From NCBI GenBank assembly GCA_044445965.1, contig JBIOEJ010000008.1, positions 8,411 to 72,410 on the forward strand: 64,000 bases of DNA, read 5' to 3'. Below, one piece after another: positions 18,901 to 27,660 of this stretch (within the stretch, counting starts at the first letter, position 1; each line of letters starts with the position of its first letter). Both the position numbers and the translations under genes were made by a program. The notes under the pieces are model-generated. The model was not told the origin of the DNA, did not search any database, and saw only the letters and a list, made by a program, of their open reading frames with translations. This DNA is from GAS188 sp044445965 (lineage in GTDB: Bacteria > Pseudomonadota > Alphaproteobacteria > Rhizobiales > Beijerinckiaceae).

Positions 18901-19283
18901 GTCACCTCGACATGCCATAGCCAGACATTGCTGCCTGGATGGAGCCACAGGGTGGCTCGGTGGTCGATGCCGTCCGCCTTTCCGGCCCAGACGATGCGAT
19001 CCGTGCCGACACCGACATCGACCTTGGCGGCCGGGCCGGTGAGTTCGAGGTTCCTTGGCCGCAGCCCGCCGAGGCGAAGCACCAGCCGGCCGATGCCGCC
19101 ATGGAGCGGCGAGCCCAGCACCTGGTTGATCATGATGCGGCGACCGTCATGCTCATGCTCGATCGCCAGGATCGCCCCGTTTGGAAGGATGCTGACGGAG
19201 AGGCCCGTTGCGTTGGCGATGCGGCGCAGCCCGAGATCGCCGTCGCGGGGGGTAGCGAAGCTGCGCAGGCCGGAACGCGTCAT
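15975..19283 (-). CDS. Large GH94-like protein (phosphorylase/glucan-modifying family)
   Basis: A 1102-residue protein with no signal peptide. The N-terminal two-thirds is beta-sandwich-like, and a helical barrel-type catalytic region spans about 640-1010. The signature GEGDWNDS places the candidate catalytic Asp at residues 795/798, matching the DWND motif of GH94 phosphorylases and of the C-terminal part of cyclic-beta-1,2-glucan synthases (NdvB/Chv). Other supporting stretches are GRIPVTYRGG-like (DRPVTYRGGPQAIF) and MTQGIIAGLF. There is no glycosyltransferase domain, so it is not NdvB itself. It could phosphorolyse a beta-glucoside or be a structural relative. The ATG at 19283 has AGGAGAG upstream. 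First gene of a three-gene minus-strand cluster with a DMT permease. Confidence 0.8.
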   Translation of the reverse strand: MTRSGLRSFATPRDGDLGLRRIANATGLSVSILPNGAILAIEHEHDGRRIMINQVLGSPLHGGIGRLVLRLGGLRPRNLELTGPAAKVDVGVGTDRIVWAGKADGIDHRATLWLHPGSNVWLWHVEVTSDRALPCDIILVQDVGLAERAFLMSNEAYASQYIDHHIARHPKAGLVVMSRQNLSQGDGHPWVTHGCLDGAASFATDALQLFGPGFRDAAGLTLGFGTDLPGERLQHEVACPAIQSRPAALVAGRTVTWTFFGLYEPDHGPASSDADLERLDLVWRAQAEFEPAEIPLEPALRSIVQDASPIIARSLGEEEVAKAFDERLHDERSRGRLLSFFTPDDGPHNRHVVLRDKELMVARRHGTLLRSGKAMLPDDATLCATGWMHGVFAAQLTIGNTSFHKLFSVSRDPYNITRASGLRILVELSGAWRLLAVPSVFDMGLGDCCWSYHLDHRIITVRAIASGEHAAMQWKVNVTGEPCRFLVFAHLVLGERELDHASRIAIDPGRKQFSFRPDPKWLWAEHYPDAVYHLVTGAPQAIETIGGDELLYEDGLARNGGYIALRTRATTSFGFAVVGSMTDAVEAERLVQAYESGIEAEAMLTPAAGYWTHLSPPLRLRASGPGQAGVDLAAIETILPWFAHNAMMHLTVPHGLEQYTGAAWGTRDVCQGPVEFFLSLGHDAPVKNILRILFAQQYERGGDWPQWFMLEPYSFIQDKHSHGDVIVWPLKALCDYVEATDDVGFLDEAVAWRREDDLAKTERRDSIAAHIDKLIATVKERFIPGTRLIRYGEGDWNDSLQPVDPAMHDRMVSSWTVALLFQQLNRYAEVLRRAGRAPAAAELEGLAAEMAVDFNRHLVRDGTVAGYAIFGEGECEVLLHPSDRRTGLSYSLLPMTQGIIAGLFTPDQARHHLAIIREHLLFPDGVRLMDRPVTYRGGPQAIFRRAESSSFFGREIGLMYVHAHLRYAEAMAVLGEAEALWDALAVANPITVTDRLAYASPRQRNSYFSSSDASFRDRYEANAAWERVKAGQIAVDGGWRIYSSGPGLFTNILMRHALGLRRHFGERTVAPVLPASFGELTLEMTVDGRHLSWRLSGGQGSP

Positions 19284-19437
19284 CGCTGAATCTCTCCTGA
19301 TACCGGGGCTTAGCCAAACCGATTTCAGATTACCGCTTGTATGATCCGCCTGCTATCGATGATCCGCGTGGACGAGGATCGCGCCACCGACGACAAGGGG
19401 CCCGGCCGGGCTCGATGAGCTGATAAGGAGAAACTGC

Positions 19438-20229
19438 GTGACGAATAGTGCCGATGGAAGCCACAAGCTCGCGGGTCAGCGCGTTCTCGTGACCGCCGGC
19501 GCCGGAGGGATCGGGCTCGCCATCGCCGAACGGCTCATTGCCGATGGCGCTCGGCTGTTCGTCTGCGATGTCGCCGATCAGGCATTGCGCGAATTCTCGG
19601 CGCGCTTTCCCGAACATGGCTCGATCAACGCCGATGTCGCCGACGAAGGGGATGTCGAACGCTTGTTCCGGGAAGCCCGCGCCCGTCTCGGCGGGCTCGA
19701 CGCCTTGATCAACAATGCCGGCATCGCCGGGCCGACTGGCGGCGTCGACGAGATCGCGCCCGTGGACTGGCGCCGCTGCATCGATGTCTGCCTGACCGGA
19801 CAATTCCTCTGCGCCCGCCTCGCCGTGCCCTTGCTGCGCGAAGCGGGCGGCGGCTCGATCGTCAACATGTCGTCCGCCGCCGGAAAACATGGCTATGCGT
19901 TCCGCACGCCCTATTCAGCGGCGAAGTTCGGGGTCATCGGCCTGACGCAGAGCCTCGCCAAGGAGCTCGGCCCGCAAGCCATCAGGGTGAACGCCATCCT
20001 GCCGGGCATCGTCGAAGGCCCGCGCATGGCAGGCGTGATCCGCTCGCGCGCCGCCCAGCTCGGCGTGAGCGACCAGGAGATGGAGAGGCGCTATCTCGAG
20101 CGCGTCTCGCTGCGCAGGATGGTCACCGCGGGGGATGTCGCCAACATGGTCGCCTTCCTGCTCTCCGCTGGCGGATGCAACATTTCGGGTCAGTCGATCG
20201 GCGTCGACGGCAATGTGGAAACCTTGTGA
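19438..20229 (+). CDS. Short-chain dehydrogenase/reductase
   Basis: A 263-residue classical SDR. The cofactor motif is TAGAGGIGLAIAE (TGxxxGxG variant with T-A-G-A-G-G) near residue 18, followed by NNAGIAG, catalytic Ser in NMSSAAG and YSAAK (about residue 155). Asp after the second strand (VCDVAD) favours NAD. The start is GTG at 19438, with AAGGAG seven bases upstream. It is 16 bases from the next gene, a 3-hydroxyacyl-CoA-dehydrogenase-type enzyme, suggesting that the pair oxidise successive hydroxyl groups of one substrate. The specific substrate cannot be read; sugar-acid or carnitine-like metabolites are options from the partner's family. Confidence 0.9.
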   Translation: MTNSADGSHKLAGQRVLVTAGAGGIGLAIAERLIADGARLFVCDVADQALREFSARFPEHGSINADVADEGDVERLFREARARLGGLDALINNAGIAGPTGGVDEIAPVDWRRCIDVCLTGQFLCARLAVPLLREAGGGSIVNMSSAAGKHGYAFRTPYSAAKFGVIGLTQSLAKELGPQAIRVNAILPGIVEGPRMAGVIRSRAAQLGVSDQEMERRYLERVSLRRMVTAGDVANMVAFLLSAGGCNISGQSIGVDGNVETL

Positions 20230-20245
20230 GGGAGTGCTGTCGGAC

Positions 20246-21190
20246 ATGGCGCGCGTAGCGGTTATCGGATCAGGCTTCATCGGCCGTGCTTGGGCGATCT
20301 CCTATGCGCGCGCAGGGCATCATGTGACGCTCTGGGACGAATTCCCCGAGGCTCCTCGCAAGGCGATGGAGTTCATCGGCAAGGCGGTGCCGGAGCTCGC
20401 GGCGAACGGCCTTCTCGGCGGCCGCACGCCCGAGGCTTTGCTGGCGCTGATCGGCATCGAGCCCGATCTCGGCGCGGCGCTCGAAGGCGCCGTCCATGTC
20501 CAGGAAAGCACGCCCGAGCGCGTCGAGCTCAAGAGGGAGGTCTTCGCGCGGCTCGACCGCTTGGCGCCTGCGGATGCCGTGCTGGCGAGCTCGACCTCGG
20601 CGATCCTGCCGTCGTTCTTCACCGAGCATGTGCCGGGACGCCATCGCTGCCTCGTCGTGCACCCGATCAACCCGCCTTATCTCGTGCCGGCGGCCGAGGT
20701 CGTGCCGGCGCCCTGGACCTCGCCGGAGATCGTCGAGCGCACGCGCCGATTTCTCGTGGCGGCCGGCCACGCCCCGATCGTGATGAAGCGCGAATTGACC
20801 GGCTTCGTCATGAACCGCATGCAAGGCGCTCTCCTCGAAGAGGCGTTCCGCCTGGTCGCGGAGGGCTATGCGAGCATCGAGGATGTCGATGTCGGCATTC
20901 GCGAGGGACTAGCCTTGCGCTGGTCGTTCATGGGGCCGTTCGAGACGATCGACCTCAATGCGCCGGAGGGCGTGCGCGACTACGTGATGCGCTACAAGGG
21001 TATTTACGAGGAGCTGTTCCCGCAGATGCAATGGCGCGCCGACTGGGCGGGCGAGGTCCTCGATGTCATCGAGCGCGAGCGCAGGGCGCTTCTGCCGAAG
21101 GAGAAGCTCGGCGAGCGCGCCCTGTGGCGCGACCGGCGCCTGATGGCGCTCGCAGCCCATAAGCGCAAGGCGGAAGAGGAGATCGGCTGA
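20246..21190 (+). CDS. 3-hydroxyacyl-CoA dehydrogenase family (lambda-crystallin-like)
   Basis: A 314-residue enzyme with an N-terminal NAD-binding motif GSGFIGRAWA and Asp-like specificity residue in LWDEFPEA, then the family signature HPINPPYLVPAAEVVPAP (about residue 138) and the C-terminal helical domain with TGFVMNRMQGALLEEAFRLV. This layout matches L-gulonate 3-dehydrogenase / L-carnitine dehydrogenase rather than fatty-acid FadB, which carries longer domains. The ATG at 20246 has GGGAG 9 bases upstream; further in-frame sequence upstream belongs to the SDR gene region and is rejected. Likely co-transcribed with the SDR. Exact substrate uncertain. Confidence 0.88.
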   Translation: MARVAVIGSGFIGRAWAISYARAGHHVTLWDEFPEAPRKAMEFIGKAVPELAANGLLGGRTPEALLALIGIEPDLGAALEGAVHVQESTPERVELKREVFARLDRLAPADAVLASSTSAILPSFFTEHVPGRHRCLVVHPINPPYLVPAAEVVPAPWTSPEIVERTRRFLVAAGHAPIVMKRELTGFVMNRMQGALLEEAFRLVAEGYASIEDVDVGIREGLALRWSFMGPFETIDLNAPEGVRDYVMRYKGIYEELFPQMQWRADWAGEVLDVIERERRALLPKEKLGERALWRDRRLMALAAHKRKAEEEIG

Positions 21191-21349
21191 CGCTGGGGTG
21201 GAACGCGGCAGCAAACGGCCAAGTTCGCCTTTTCTTTTCTGGATTTGGATGTCATATCGAAGCCAACCCATGCCGATGCATGCTGGGGCAGCCCGAGTTT
21301 GAATTCGGGCTCTCAAATCAAAGCGGGCAATCGCGAGCGGCGGCAAGTT

Positions 21350-23743
21350 ATGGACGAGCGTCTTCCCTTCCTCGCCGAGCTCGAACGTAAGGTGCTGTGG
21401 CTCTCCACCTGGACGATCCACAACGCCAACCATTTGCGCGCCAGCGAGGATGGGCTGAAGGTCGGTGGCCATCAGGCTTCCTCGGCCTCGCTGTCGACTA
21501 TCCTCACCGCGCTTTATTTCGCGGTGCTGCGTCCGCAGGACCGCGTGGCCGTGAAGCCGCATGCGAGCCCCATCTTCCACGCCATCCAATATCTCCTCGG
21601 CAACCAGACGCGTGACAAGCTCGAGAATTTCCGCGGCTATAAGGGCGCCCAGTCCTATCCCTCGCGCACCAAGGATGTGGACGATGTCGATTTCTCGACG
21701 GGGTCCGTCGGATTGGGGGTCGCCCAGACGCTCTTCGCGAGCCTCGTCCAGGATTACGTCAAGGCGCATGGCTGGGCGAAGGATCGGCCTGAGGGCCGCA
21801 TGGTGGCCCTCGTCGGCGACGCCGAGATGGACGAAGGCAACATCTTCGAGGCGCTGCTCGAAGGCTGGAAGCAGGGCCTGAGGAATTGCTGGTGGATCAT
21901 CGACTATAACCGCCAGAGCCTCGATGCCGTGATCCGCGAAGGTCTCTATGCGCGTTTCGAGGCGATCTTCCGCGCCTTCGGCTGGGATGTGGTGATCCTC
22001 AAATACGGTTCGCTGCAGCAAGCGGCCTTCCGGGAGCCCGGCGGCGGGAAGCTGCGCGAATGGATCGACACCGCGCCGAACCAGCTCTACTCGGCCCTGA
22101 CCTTCCAAGGGGGCGCGGCTTGGCGCAAGCGCCTGCTGGACGATCTCGGCGACCAAGGCGACGTGACGCGCCTGATCGAAAGCCGCTCCGACCAGGAACT
22201 TGCCCGCCTCATGACCAATCTCGGGGGCCATGATCTCCCCGGACTGCTGCAGGCCTTCGAATCGATCGATCATGATCGCCCGACCGTGTTCATCGCCTAT
22301 ACGATCAAGGGATTCGGACTGCCGCTCGCCGGCCACAAGGACAACCACGCCGGCCTCCTCACGCCGAAGCAGCTCGAACTCTATCGCGACGGCATCGGAG
22401 TGAGGGCAGGCCATGAATGGGACGCGTTCGAAGGCTTGAAGCTCGCTCCCGAAGCGCTGCGGAGCTTTCTCCGCGAGGTGCCTTTCGCCGCCGAAGGCAC
22501 GCGCCGATTGAGTGCGCCGCGCTTGCCGGTTCCGACCGAGCTTGCGGTGCCCCAGCAGCCGCGCATGTCGACGCAACAGGGCTTCGGCCTCCTGCTGAAC
22601 GAGCTCGGCCGCTCCAGCGAAAAGCTCGCGGACCGCATCGTCACGGCATCGCCGGATGTCACGGTCTCGACCAATCTCGGCGCCTTCGTCAATCGGCGCG
22701 GCCTCTTCGCGCGTCAGGACATGAAGGATCTGTTCAAGGCCGAGCGCATTCCCTCGACCTTCACCTGGGACTTCTCGCCCAAGGGGCAGCATCTCGAGCT
22801 CGGCATCGCCGAGATGAATCTGTTCATCTTGCTTTCGGCGCTCGGCCTCTCGCATTCCCTGTTCGGCGAGCGTCTGATCCCCATCGGCACGCTCTACGAC
22901 CCTTTCATCGCGCGTGGCCTCGATGCCCTGAATTATGCCTGCTATCAGGATGCCCGTTTCATCCTGGTCGCCACGCCCTCCGGCGTCACGCTGGCGCCGG
23001 AAGGCGGGGCGCATCAATCGATCGGAACGCCGCTGATCGGGCTGGCGCAGGACGGACTCGCGGCCTTCGAGCCGGCCTTCGTCGACGAGCTCGCCGTGAT
23101 CTTGCGCTTCGCCTTCGACTATCTGCAGCGCTCCGGCGGGGCCGAGCCCAGCGAGCGCAGCTGGTTGCGCGACGAGACGGGCGGTTCGATCTATCTGCGG
23201 CTCTCGACGCGCTCCATCGAGCAGCCGCAGCGGCAGATCGCGCCGCCGCTCGGCGACGACATCATCGACGGCGCCTATTGGCTGCGCAAGCCCGGGCCCA
23301 ACGCCCAGGTCGTCATCGCCTATACCGGCGCCGTCGCGTCGGAAGCAATCGAGGCGGTCGGCCTGATCGCCGAGGACCGGCGTGATGTGGGCCTGCTTGC
23401 CGTCACCTCGGCCGATCGGCTCAATGCCGGCTGGACGGCGGCCCAGCGTGCCCGCGAGCGCGGGCTGGTGCACGCCAGAAGCCATATCGAGCGCCTGTTC
23501 GCGGACGTGCCGCCGCATTGCGGGCTCGTCACCGTGCTCGACGGCCATCCCGCGACGCTCGCCTGGCTCGGCTCCGTGATGGGCCATCGCACGCGCTCGC
23601 TCGGCGTCGAGCATTTCGGGCAGACGGGCACCATCGCCGATCTCTATCGCCATTTCGGCATCGATGCGCAGGCCATCATCGCTGCCGCGCAGATGATCGC
23701 GCCCGGCCGCCCCATCAGGCATTTGCGGGCAGTCGAGGGTTAG
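21350..23743 (+). CDS. Homodimeric-type 2-oxoacid dehydrogenase E1 (AceE-like transketolase)
   Basis: A 797-residue thiamine-diphosphate enzyme of the AceE type. The N-terminus ERKVLWLSTWTIHNANHLR and HGHQ-like GGHQASSASLSTIL bind the cofactor; the ThDP/Mg motif is GDAEMDEGNIFEALLEGW (about residue 160), ending in the metal-ligand stretch IIDYNRQSLD. A transketolase-like pyrimidine domain follows around residue 455, and the C-terminal domain around 640. It is about 90 residues shorter than E. coli AceE. No E2 or E3 gene is near, and most alphaproteobacteria use PdhAB for pyruvate, so this orphan may serve 2-oxobutyrate (MdeB-like) or another oxoacid. ATG at 21350 gives the conserved N-terminus; its ribosome site is weak. 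Confidence 0.88.
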   Translation: MDERLPFLAELERKVLWLSTWTIHNANHLRASEDGLKVGGHQASSASLSTILTALYFAVLRPQDRVAVKPHASPIFHAIQYLLGNQTRDKLENFRGYKGAQSYPSRTKDVDDVDFSTGSVGLGVAQTLFASLVQDYVKAHGWAKDRPEGRMVALVGDAEMDEGNIFEALLEGWKQGLRNCWWIIDYNRQSLDAVIREGLYARFEAIFRAFGWDVVILKYGSLQQAAFREPGGGKLREWIDTAPNQLYSALTFQGGAAWRKRLLDDLGDQGDVTRLIESRSDQELARLMTNLGGHDLPGLLQAFESIDHDRPTVFIAYTIKGFGLPLAGHKDNHAGLLTPKQLELYRDGIGVRAGHEWDAFEGLKLAPEALRSFLREVPFAAEGTRRLSAPRLPVPTELAVPQQPRMSTQQGFGLLLNELGRSSEKLADRIVTASPDVTVSTNLGAFVNRRGLFARQDMKDLFKAERIPSTFTWDFSPKGQHLELGIAEMNLFILLSALGLSHSLFGERLIPIGTLYDPFIARGLDALNYACYQDARFILVATPSGVTLAPEGGAHQSIGTPLIGLAQDGLAAFEPAFVDELAVILRFAFDYLQRSGGAEPSERSWLRDETGGSIYLRLSTRSIEQPQRQIAPPLGDDIIDGAYWLRKPGPNAQVVIAYTGAVASEAIEAVGLIAEDRRDVGLLAVTSADRLNAGWTAAQRARERGLVHARSHIERLFADVPPHCGLVTVLDGHPATLAWLGSVMGHRTRSLGVEHFGQTGTIADLYRHFGIDAQAIIAAAQMIAPGRPIRHLRAVEG

Positions 23744-23778
23744 CGGAGGGGCGGCGACGCGCACCTTCCAAGAGATCC

Positions 23779-25275
23779 TCACTCCGCCCAATCGAGAGCG
23801 CGCGTCACGGCCTTGTTCCATCGCCCGTAGAGGCGGGAGCGCTCGGCCTCCGGCATGCCGGCGTGCCAACGCTTATCGACGCGCCAGTTCTCGCTGATCT
23901 CGTCGGTGCTTTTCCAGTAGCCGGTCGCCAATCCGGCGGCGTAGGCGGCGCCGAGCGCCGTCGTCTCGATGACCTTCGGACGAACCACCGGCACGCTCAG
24001 GATATCGGCCTGGAACTGCATGAGCAGCTCATTGACCACCATGCCGCCGTCGGCGCGCAGTTCCTTGATCTGGACCTTCGAGTCCTTGACCATCGCATCG
24101 AGCACGTCGCGCACCTGGAAGGCCGTCGCCTCGAGCGCGGCGCGCGCGATATGCCCCTTATTGGCGTAGCGCGTGAGGCCGGCGATGACGCCGCGCGCGC
24201 TTTCTTGCCAGTAAGGCGCGTAGAGGCCCGAAAAGGCCGGCACGAAATAGACATCGCCATTGCTCTCGACGCTGGCCGCCAACGCCTCCACCTCCGCGCT
24301 CGTCCGGATGATGCCGAGATTGTCGCGCAGCCATTGGACGAGGGCGCCCGTGATCGCGATCGAGCCCTCGAGCGCATAGATCGCCTTGCCGGAGCCGAGC
24401 TTGTAGCCGAGCGTCGTCAGAAGGCCTGCTGTCGACGCGGACGGCTTCTCGCCGGTGTTCATCAGCATGAAGCAGCCGGTGCCATAGGTGTTCTTGGCTT
24501 CGCCCGGCCGCAGGCAGGCTTGGCCGAACAGCGCCGCCTGCTGGTCGCCGAGAATGCCGGCGACCACGAGACCTTTCGGCGGCACGGCAGTCTCGCCATA
24601 GACCTCGCTCGAGGATTTGATGGCCGGCAGGCAGGCCGGCGGAATATCGAACAGGTCGAGGATGTCTCGGTCCCAATCGAGCGTCTCGAGGTTCATCAAC
24701 TGGGTGCGCGAGGCATTGGTCACATCGGTGACGTGAACGCCTCCTTTGACGCCGCCGGTGAGGTTCCAGACGAGCCAGCTGTCGATATTGCCGAACAGTA
24801 CATCGCCCGCCTCGGCCTTGGCGCGCGCGCCCGGCACGTTGTCGAGGAGCCAGCGCAGCTTGAGGCCGGAGAAATAGGTCGCGAGCGGCAAGCCCGTCTT
24901 GGCGCGCAACCGGTCCTGACCGCCCGCTTTCGAGAAATGCGCCACCAATCGATCCGTGCGCGTATCCTGCCACACGAGCGCATTGTGCAGCGGCGCGCCC
25001 GTCCCGCGCTCCCAGATCACCGTCGTCTCGCGCTGATTGGTGATGCCGATCGATACGAGGTCCTTCGGGCCGAGGCCCGCCTTCTTCAGAGCGCCGGCGA
25101 CGACGCTTTGCGTATTGCGCCAGATCTCGAGCGCGTCATGCTCGACCCAGCCGGGCCTTGGATAGATCTGCTCATGTTCCTTCTGGTCGACGGCGATGAT
25201 GTCGCCCTTGCGATCGAAGATGATGAAGCGCGTGCTCGTCGTGCCCTGGTCGATCGATCCTACGAATTTGGACAA
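23779..25275 (-). CDS. glpK: Glycerol kinase
   Basis: A 498-residue FGGY-family kinase that phosphorylates glycerol to glycerol 3-phosphate. Diagnostic parts: N-terminal phosphate-binding VGSIDQGTTSTRF, the ITNQRETTVIWERGTG stretch, GSIAITGALVQWLRDNL, and the C-terminal ELRADGGMVVNELLMQFQADIL signature. The length fits GlpK (about 500). The start is TTG at 25275, which gives the conserved N-terminus and follows AGGAAACC; longer in-frame codons upstream lie within glpD. The gene overlaps the end of glpD by 16 bases, so kinase and dehydrogenase are coupled. No glpF facilitator or glp regulator is next to it. Confidence 0.97.
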   Translation of the reverse strand: MSKFVGSIDQGTTSTRFIIFDRKGDIIAVDQKEHEQIYPRPGWVEHDALEIWRNTQSVVAGALKKAGLGPKDLVSIGITNQRETTVIWERGTGAPLHNALVWQDTRTDRLVAHFSKAGGQDRLRAKTGLPLATYFSGLKLRWLLDNVPGARAKAEAGDVLFGNIDSWLVWNLTGGVKGGVHVTDVTNASRTQLMNLETLDWDRDILDLFDIPPACLPAIKSSSEVYGETAVPPKGLVVAGILGDQQAALFGQACLRPGEAKNTYGTGCFMLMNTGEKPSASTAGLLTTLGYKLGSGKAIYALEGSIAITGALVQWLRDNLGIIRTSAEVEALAASVESNGDVYFVPAFSGLYAPYWQESARGVIAGLTRYANKGHIARAALEATAFQVRDVLDAMVKDSKVQIKELRADGGMVVNELLMQFQADILSVPVVRPKVIETTALGAAYAAGLATGYWKSTDEISENWRVDKRWHAGMPEAERSRLYGRWNKAVTRALDWAE

Positions 25276-26810
25276 GGTTTCCTGCCTTCGAGGTAGCCGG
25301 CGATGTCGGCGGCCGCGCTCCGCGGCAGATGCAGCCCGAGCTTGCTGCGGCGCCACAGAATATCATCGGCGGTCATGGCCCATTCGCAAGCCACGAGATA
25401 GTCGATTTCCGCCTCGGTCAATCCCTTGCCGAAATCGCGCCCGAGATCCTTGGCCGAGCCCGCCTTGCCGATGAACCTGTCGACACGCGTTCCATATGCC
25501 CTCGCGAGACGGTGCGCCACGGCGGGATCGAGGAAGGGCTTGCGGGCCTCGAGATCGGCGACGAAGCCTTCGAAATCGCCGTTCGGGATATCGCCGCCCG
25601 GCAGCGCGGCGGTCTTCGTCCAGGCCGGCCTCATTTCCGGAAAGAAGCGCGCAAGCTCATCCATGGCGTGCTCGGCGAGCCGGCGGAAGGTGGTGATCTT
25701 GCCGCCGAAGACCGACAGGGCAGGGGGCGCGCCGGGAGGCGCTTCGAGATCGAAGACGTAATCGCGGGTGACCACCGAAGCCGTGATGGAGCCGTCGTCG
25801 AAGAGCGGGCGCACCCCCGCATAGCTCCAGACGACATCCTTCGGATCGACGGCGAGGCGGAAGCAATGGGAGACGCTGTCGCAGAGATAGCGCGTCTCCT
25901 CATCGCTTATCCTGACCGTGTGCGGCTCCTCGTCATAGGGAATGTCCGTCGTCCCGATCAGGGTGAAGTCCTGCTCATAGGGAATGGTGAAGACGATGCG
26001 CTTGTCGGCGTTCTGCAGGATATAAGCGTGGTCGCCCTCATAGAGGCGAGCCACGACGATATGGCTGCCCTTGATCAGGCGGACCCTCTTCGAGGAGTTC
26101 ACGCCGAGCCGCGATCCGAGCACATCGGCGACCCAGGGCCCGGCCGCATTGACGAGCGCCCGCGCCCGGACCTTGCGCTTCTCACCGCTGCCCGCGTCCT
26201 CGAGCGTTACGTCCCAGTTGTCCGCCTCGCGCCGAGCGGCGACGAATCGCGTCCGCGTAGCGATCTCGGCGCCGCGCTCCTCGGCGTCCATCGCGGCGAG
26301 CACGACGAGGCGACTATCCTCGACCCAGCAATCCGAATAGGCGAAGCCGATCTTGTATTCGCCCTTCAAGGGACGGCCATAAGGATGGTTCCTGAAGCGG
26401 ATCGTCTCGCATCCCGGCAAGCGCTTGCGCGGCGCGATATGATCGTAAAGGAACAGCCCGAGCCGGACCATCCAGGCTGGGCGGATGCCGCGGTCATGGG
26501 GAAGCACGAAGCGCAGCGGCCAGATGATGTGGGGCGCAACCGCAAGCAGACGCTCGCGCTCCATCAACGCCTCGCGCACCAGGCGGAATTCGAATTGCTC
26601 GAGATAGCGCAAGCCGCCATGGATGAGCTTGGTCGAGGCCGACGATGTGCCTCCCGCCAAGTCGCCCTGCTCGACCAGCATGACGGACAGCCCGCGCCCG
26701 GTGGCGTCGCGGGCGATGCCGCAACCGTTGATGCCGCCGCCGATGACGATGATATCGATGGGATGCGGCACGCTTTGCTCCGGACCCGAGACCTCGTCAG
26801 GCCCTGCCAC
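25260..26810 (-). CDS. glpD: Glycerol-3-phosphate dehydrogenase (FAD, membrane-associated)
   Basis: A 516-residue flavoprotein that oxidises glycerol 3-phosphate to dihydroxyacetone phosphate and feeds electrons to quinone. It has the dinucleotide motif GGGINGCGIARDATGRG (about residue 24), the family motif GTSSASTKLIHGGLRYLEQ, TDIPYDEEP, and the C-terminal helical domain. The GTG at 26810 is the furthest credible start and overlaps the upstream amidotransferase by 14 bases; a start some residues further in, just before the FAD motif, cannot be excluded. Together with glpK it completes glycerol catabolism to the triose stage. Confidence 0.95.
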   Translation of the reverse strand: MAGPDEVSGPEQSVPHPIDIIVIGGGINGCGIARDATGRGLSVMLVEQGDLAGGTSSASTKLIHGGLRYLEQFEFRLVREALMERERLLAVAPHIIWPLRFVLPHDRGIRPAWMVRLGLFLYDHIAPRKRLPGCETIRFRNHPYGRPLKGEYKIGFAYSDCWVEDSRLVVLAAMDAEERGAEIATRTRFVAARREADNWDVTLEDAGSGEKRKVRARALVNAAGPWVADVLGSRLGVNSSKRVRLIKGSHIVVARLYEGDHAYILQNADKRIVFTIPYEQDFTLIGTTDIPYDEEPHTVRISDEETRYLCDSVSHCFRLAVDPKDVVWSYAGVRPLFDDGSITASVVTRDYVFDLEAPPGAPPALSVFGGKITTFRRLAEHAMDELARFFPEMRPAWTKTAALPGGDIPNGDFEGFVADLEARKPFLDPAVAHRLARAYGTRVDRFIGKAGSAKDLGRDFGKGLTEAEIDYLVACEWAMTADDILWRRSKLGLHLPRSAAADIAGYLEGRKPCPNS

Positions 26811-27660
26811 GGCGCGATTTCTCGGGCCTGACCCTGAGCGAGATCCAGTTGCGCAGCTCCGTCAGCCGCAGTTCCGTATCGAGGAGCTCGGGCGCTATGC
26901 CGAGCCGCCAGGCGATGTCGCCGCGCGTCCGGTCGCCGTCGAGCGCTCGAAGCTCCGCGCAATAGGCCTTGCCTTGAGCCCCATCGGCAAACATGCCTTC
27001 CTGGACGAAAAGATCGGTCCGGCGATCGATGATCGCGGCCAATTCGGTGAGCGTGAACTCGGGATGGTATTGCACGCCCCAGAACATGCCGCCGGCATGG
27101 CGGATCTCGGCTGCCTGCACGATCGAGAAACGATTGGCGGCAAGGATAGTGGTCTCGCCGGGCGGAACGGCGACGACATCGAGATGGATGCAAGGGGCAT
27201 CGAAGGCCGCCGGCCGGCCTGCGAGCAACGGATGCCCTGCGCCGGCTTCGGTCAGGGCGATATTGCGGGCAATGCCGACCTCGCGCCCCAGCGGGTTCTT
27301 GACCACGCTGCCGCCGCTGGCCACCGCCGCGAGCTGCAATCCCCAACAGGAGCCGAAGAAGGCGGTCTTAGCGGCATAAACCGCTCTGGCGAGCTCGAGC
27401 TGGCGCTCGACCGCCTCCCCGCCGTCATAGATGTTGAGTGCAGAACCCGTGACCGCGACGCCATCATAATCCTCGAGCCCTTGGCTGTTCGGCAAATTCG
27501 CGCCCGGATCGGCGGGAAAGCAGATGTCGCAAATGACGTCGGGCGCGATGCTCTTCAGCGTATCGGCATAGGATTGGGAGGGGGTCTTGCCGAAGCTCGA
27601 TTTGTGGCGTTCGCGCGCCGCACGCGGATTGCCTTCGACCACCAGAAGCCTCAGCGACAT
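26797..27660 (-). CDS. Class I glutamine amidotransferase-like protein
   Basis: A 287-residue single-domain GATase1 protein. The nucleophile elbow is GSCWGLQL (Cys about residue 101) and the catalytic His-Glu pair is in VQYHPEFT (about residue 196), so the triad is complete. Stand-alone GATase1 proteins of this kind usually cut a gamma-glutamyl bond (as in gamma-glutamyl-polyamine or peptide hydrolases) rather than feed a synthase. It leads a minus-strand cluster with glpD and glpK, with a 14-base overlap into glpD, but a functional link to glycerol use is unclear. The C-terminal 60 residues after the catalytic domain are family-variable. Confidence 0.85.
   Translation of the reverse strand: MSLRLLVVEGNPRAARERHKSSFGKTPSQSYADTLKSIAPDVICDICFPADPGANLPNSQGLEDYDGVAVTGSALNIYDGGEAVERQLELARAVYAAKTAFFGSCWGLQLAAVASGGSVVKNPLGREVGIARNIALTEAGAGHPLLAGRPAAFDAPCIHLDVVAVPPGETTILAANRFSIVQAAEIRHAGGMFWGVQYHPEFTLTELAAIIDRRTDLFVQEGMFADGAQGKAYCAELRALDGDRTRGDIAWRLGIAPELLDTELRLTELRNWISLRVRPEKSRRGRA

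Noticed and set aside
21350..23743. Complete pyruvate dehydrogenase complex
   Set aside because: No E2 or E3 genes adjacent, so only the E1 protein can be claimed.
20909..23869. A 986-residue open frame antisense to the AceE-like gene
   Set aside because: It covers a well-supported enzyme gene on the other strand, has repetitive Arg/Leu/Glu-rich composition typical of shadow frames in GC-rich DNA, and no recognisable domain.
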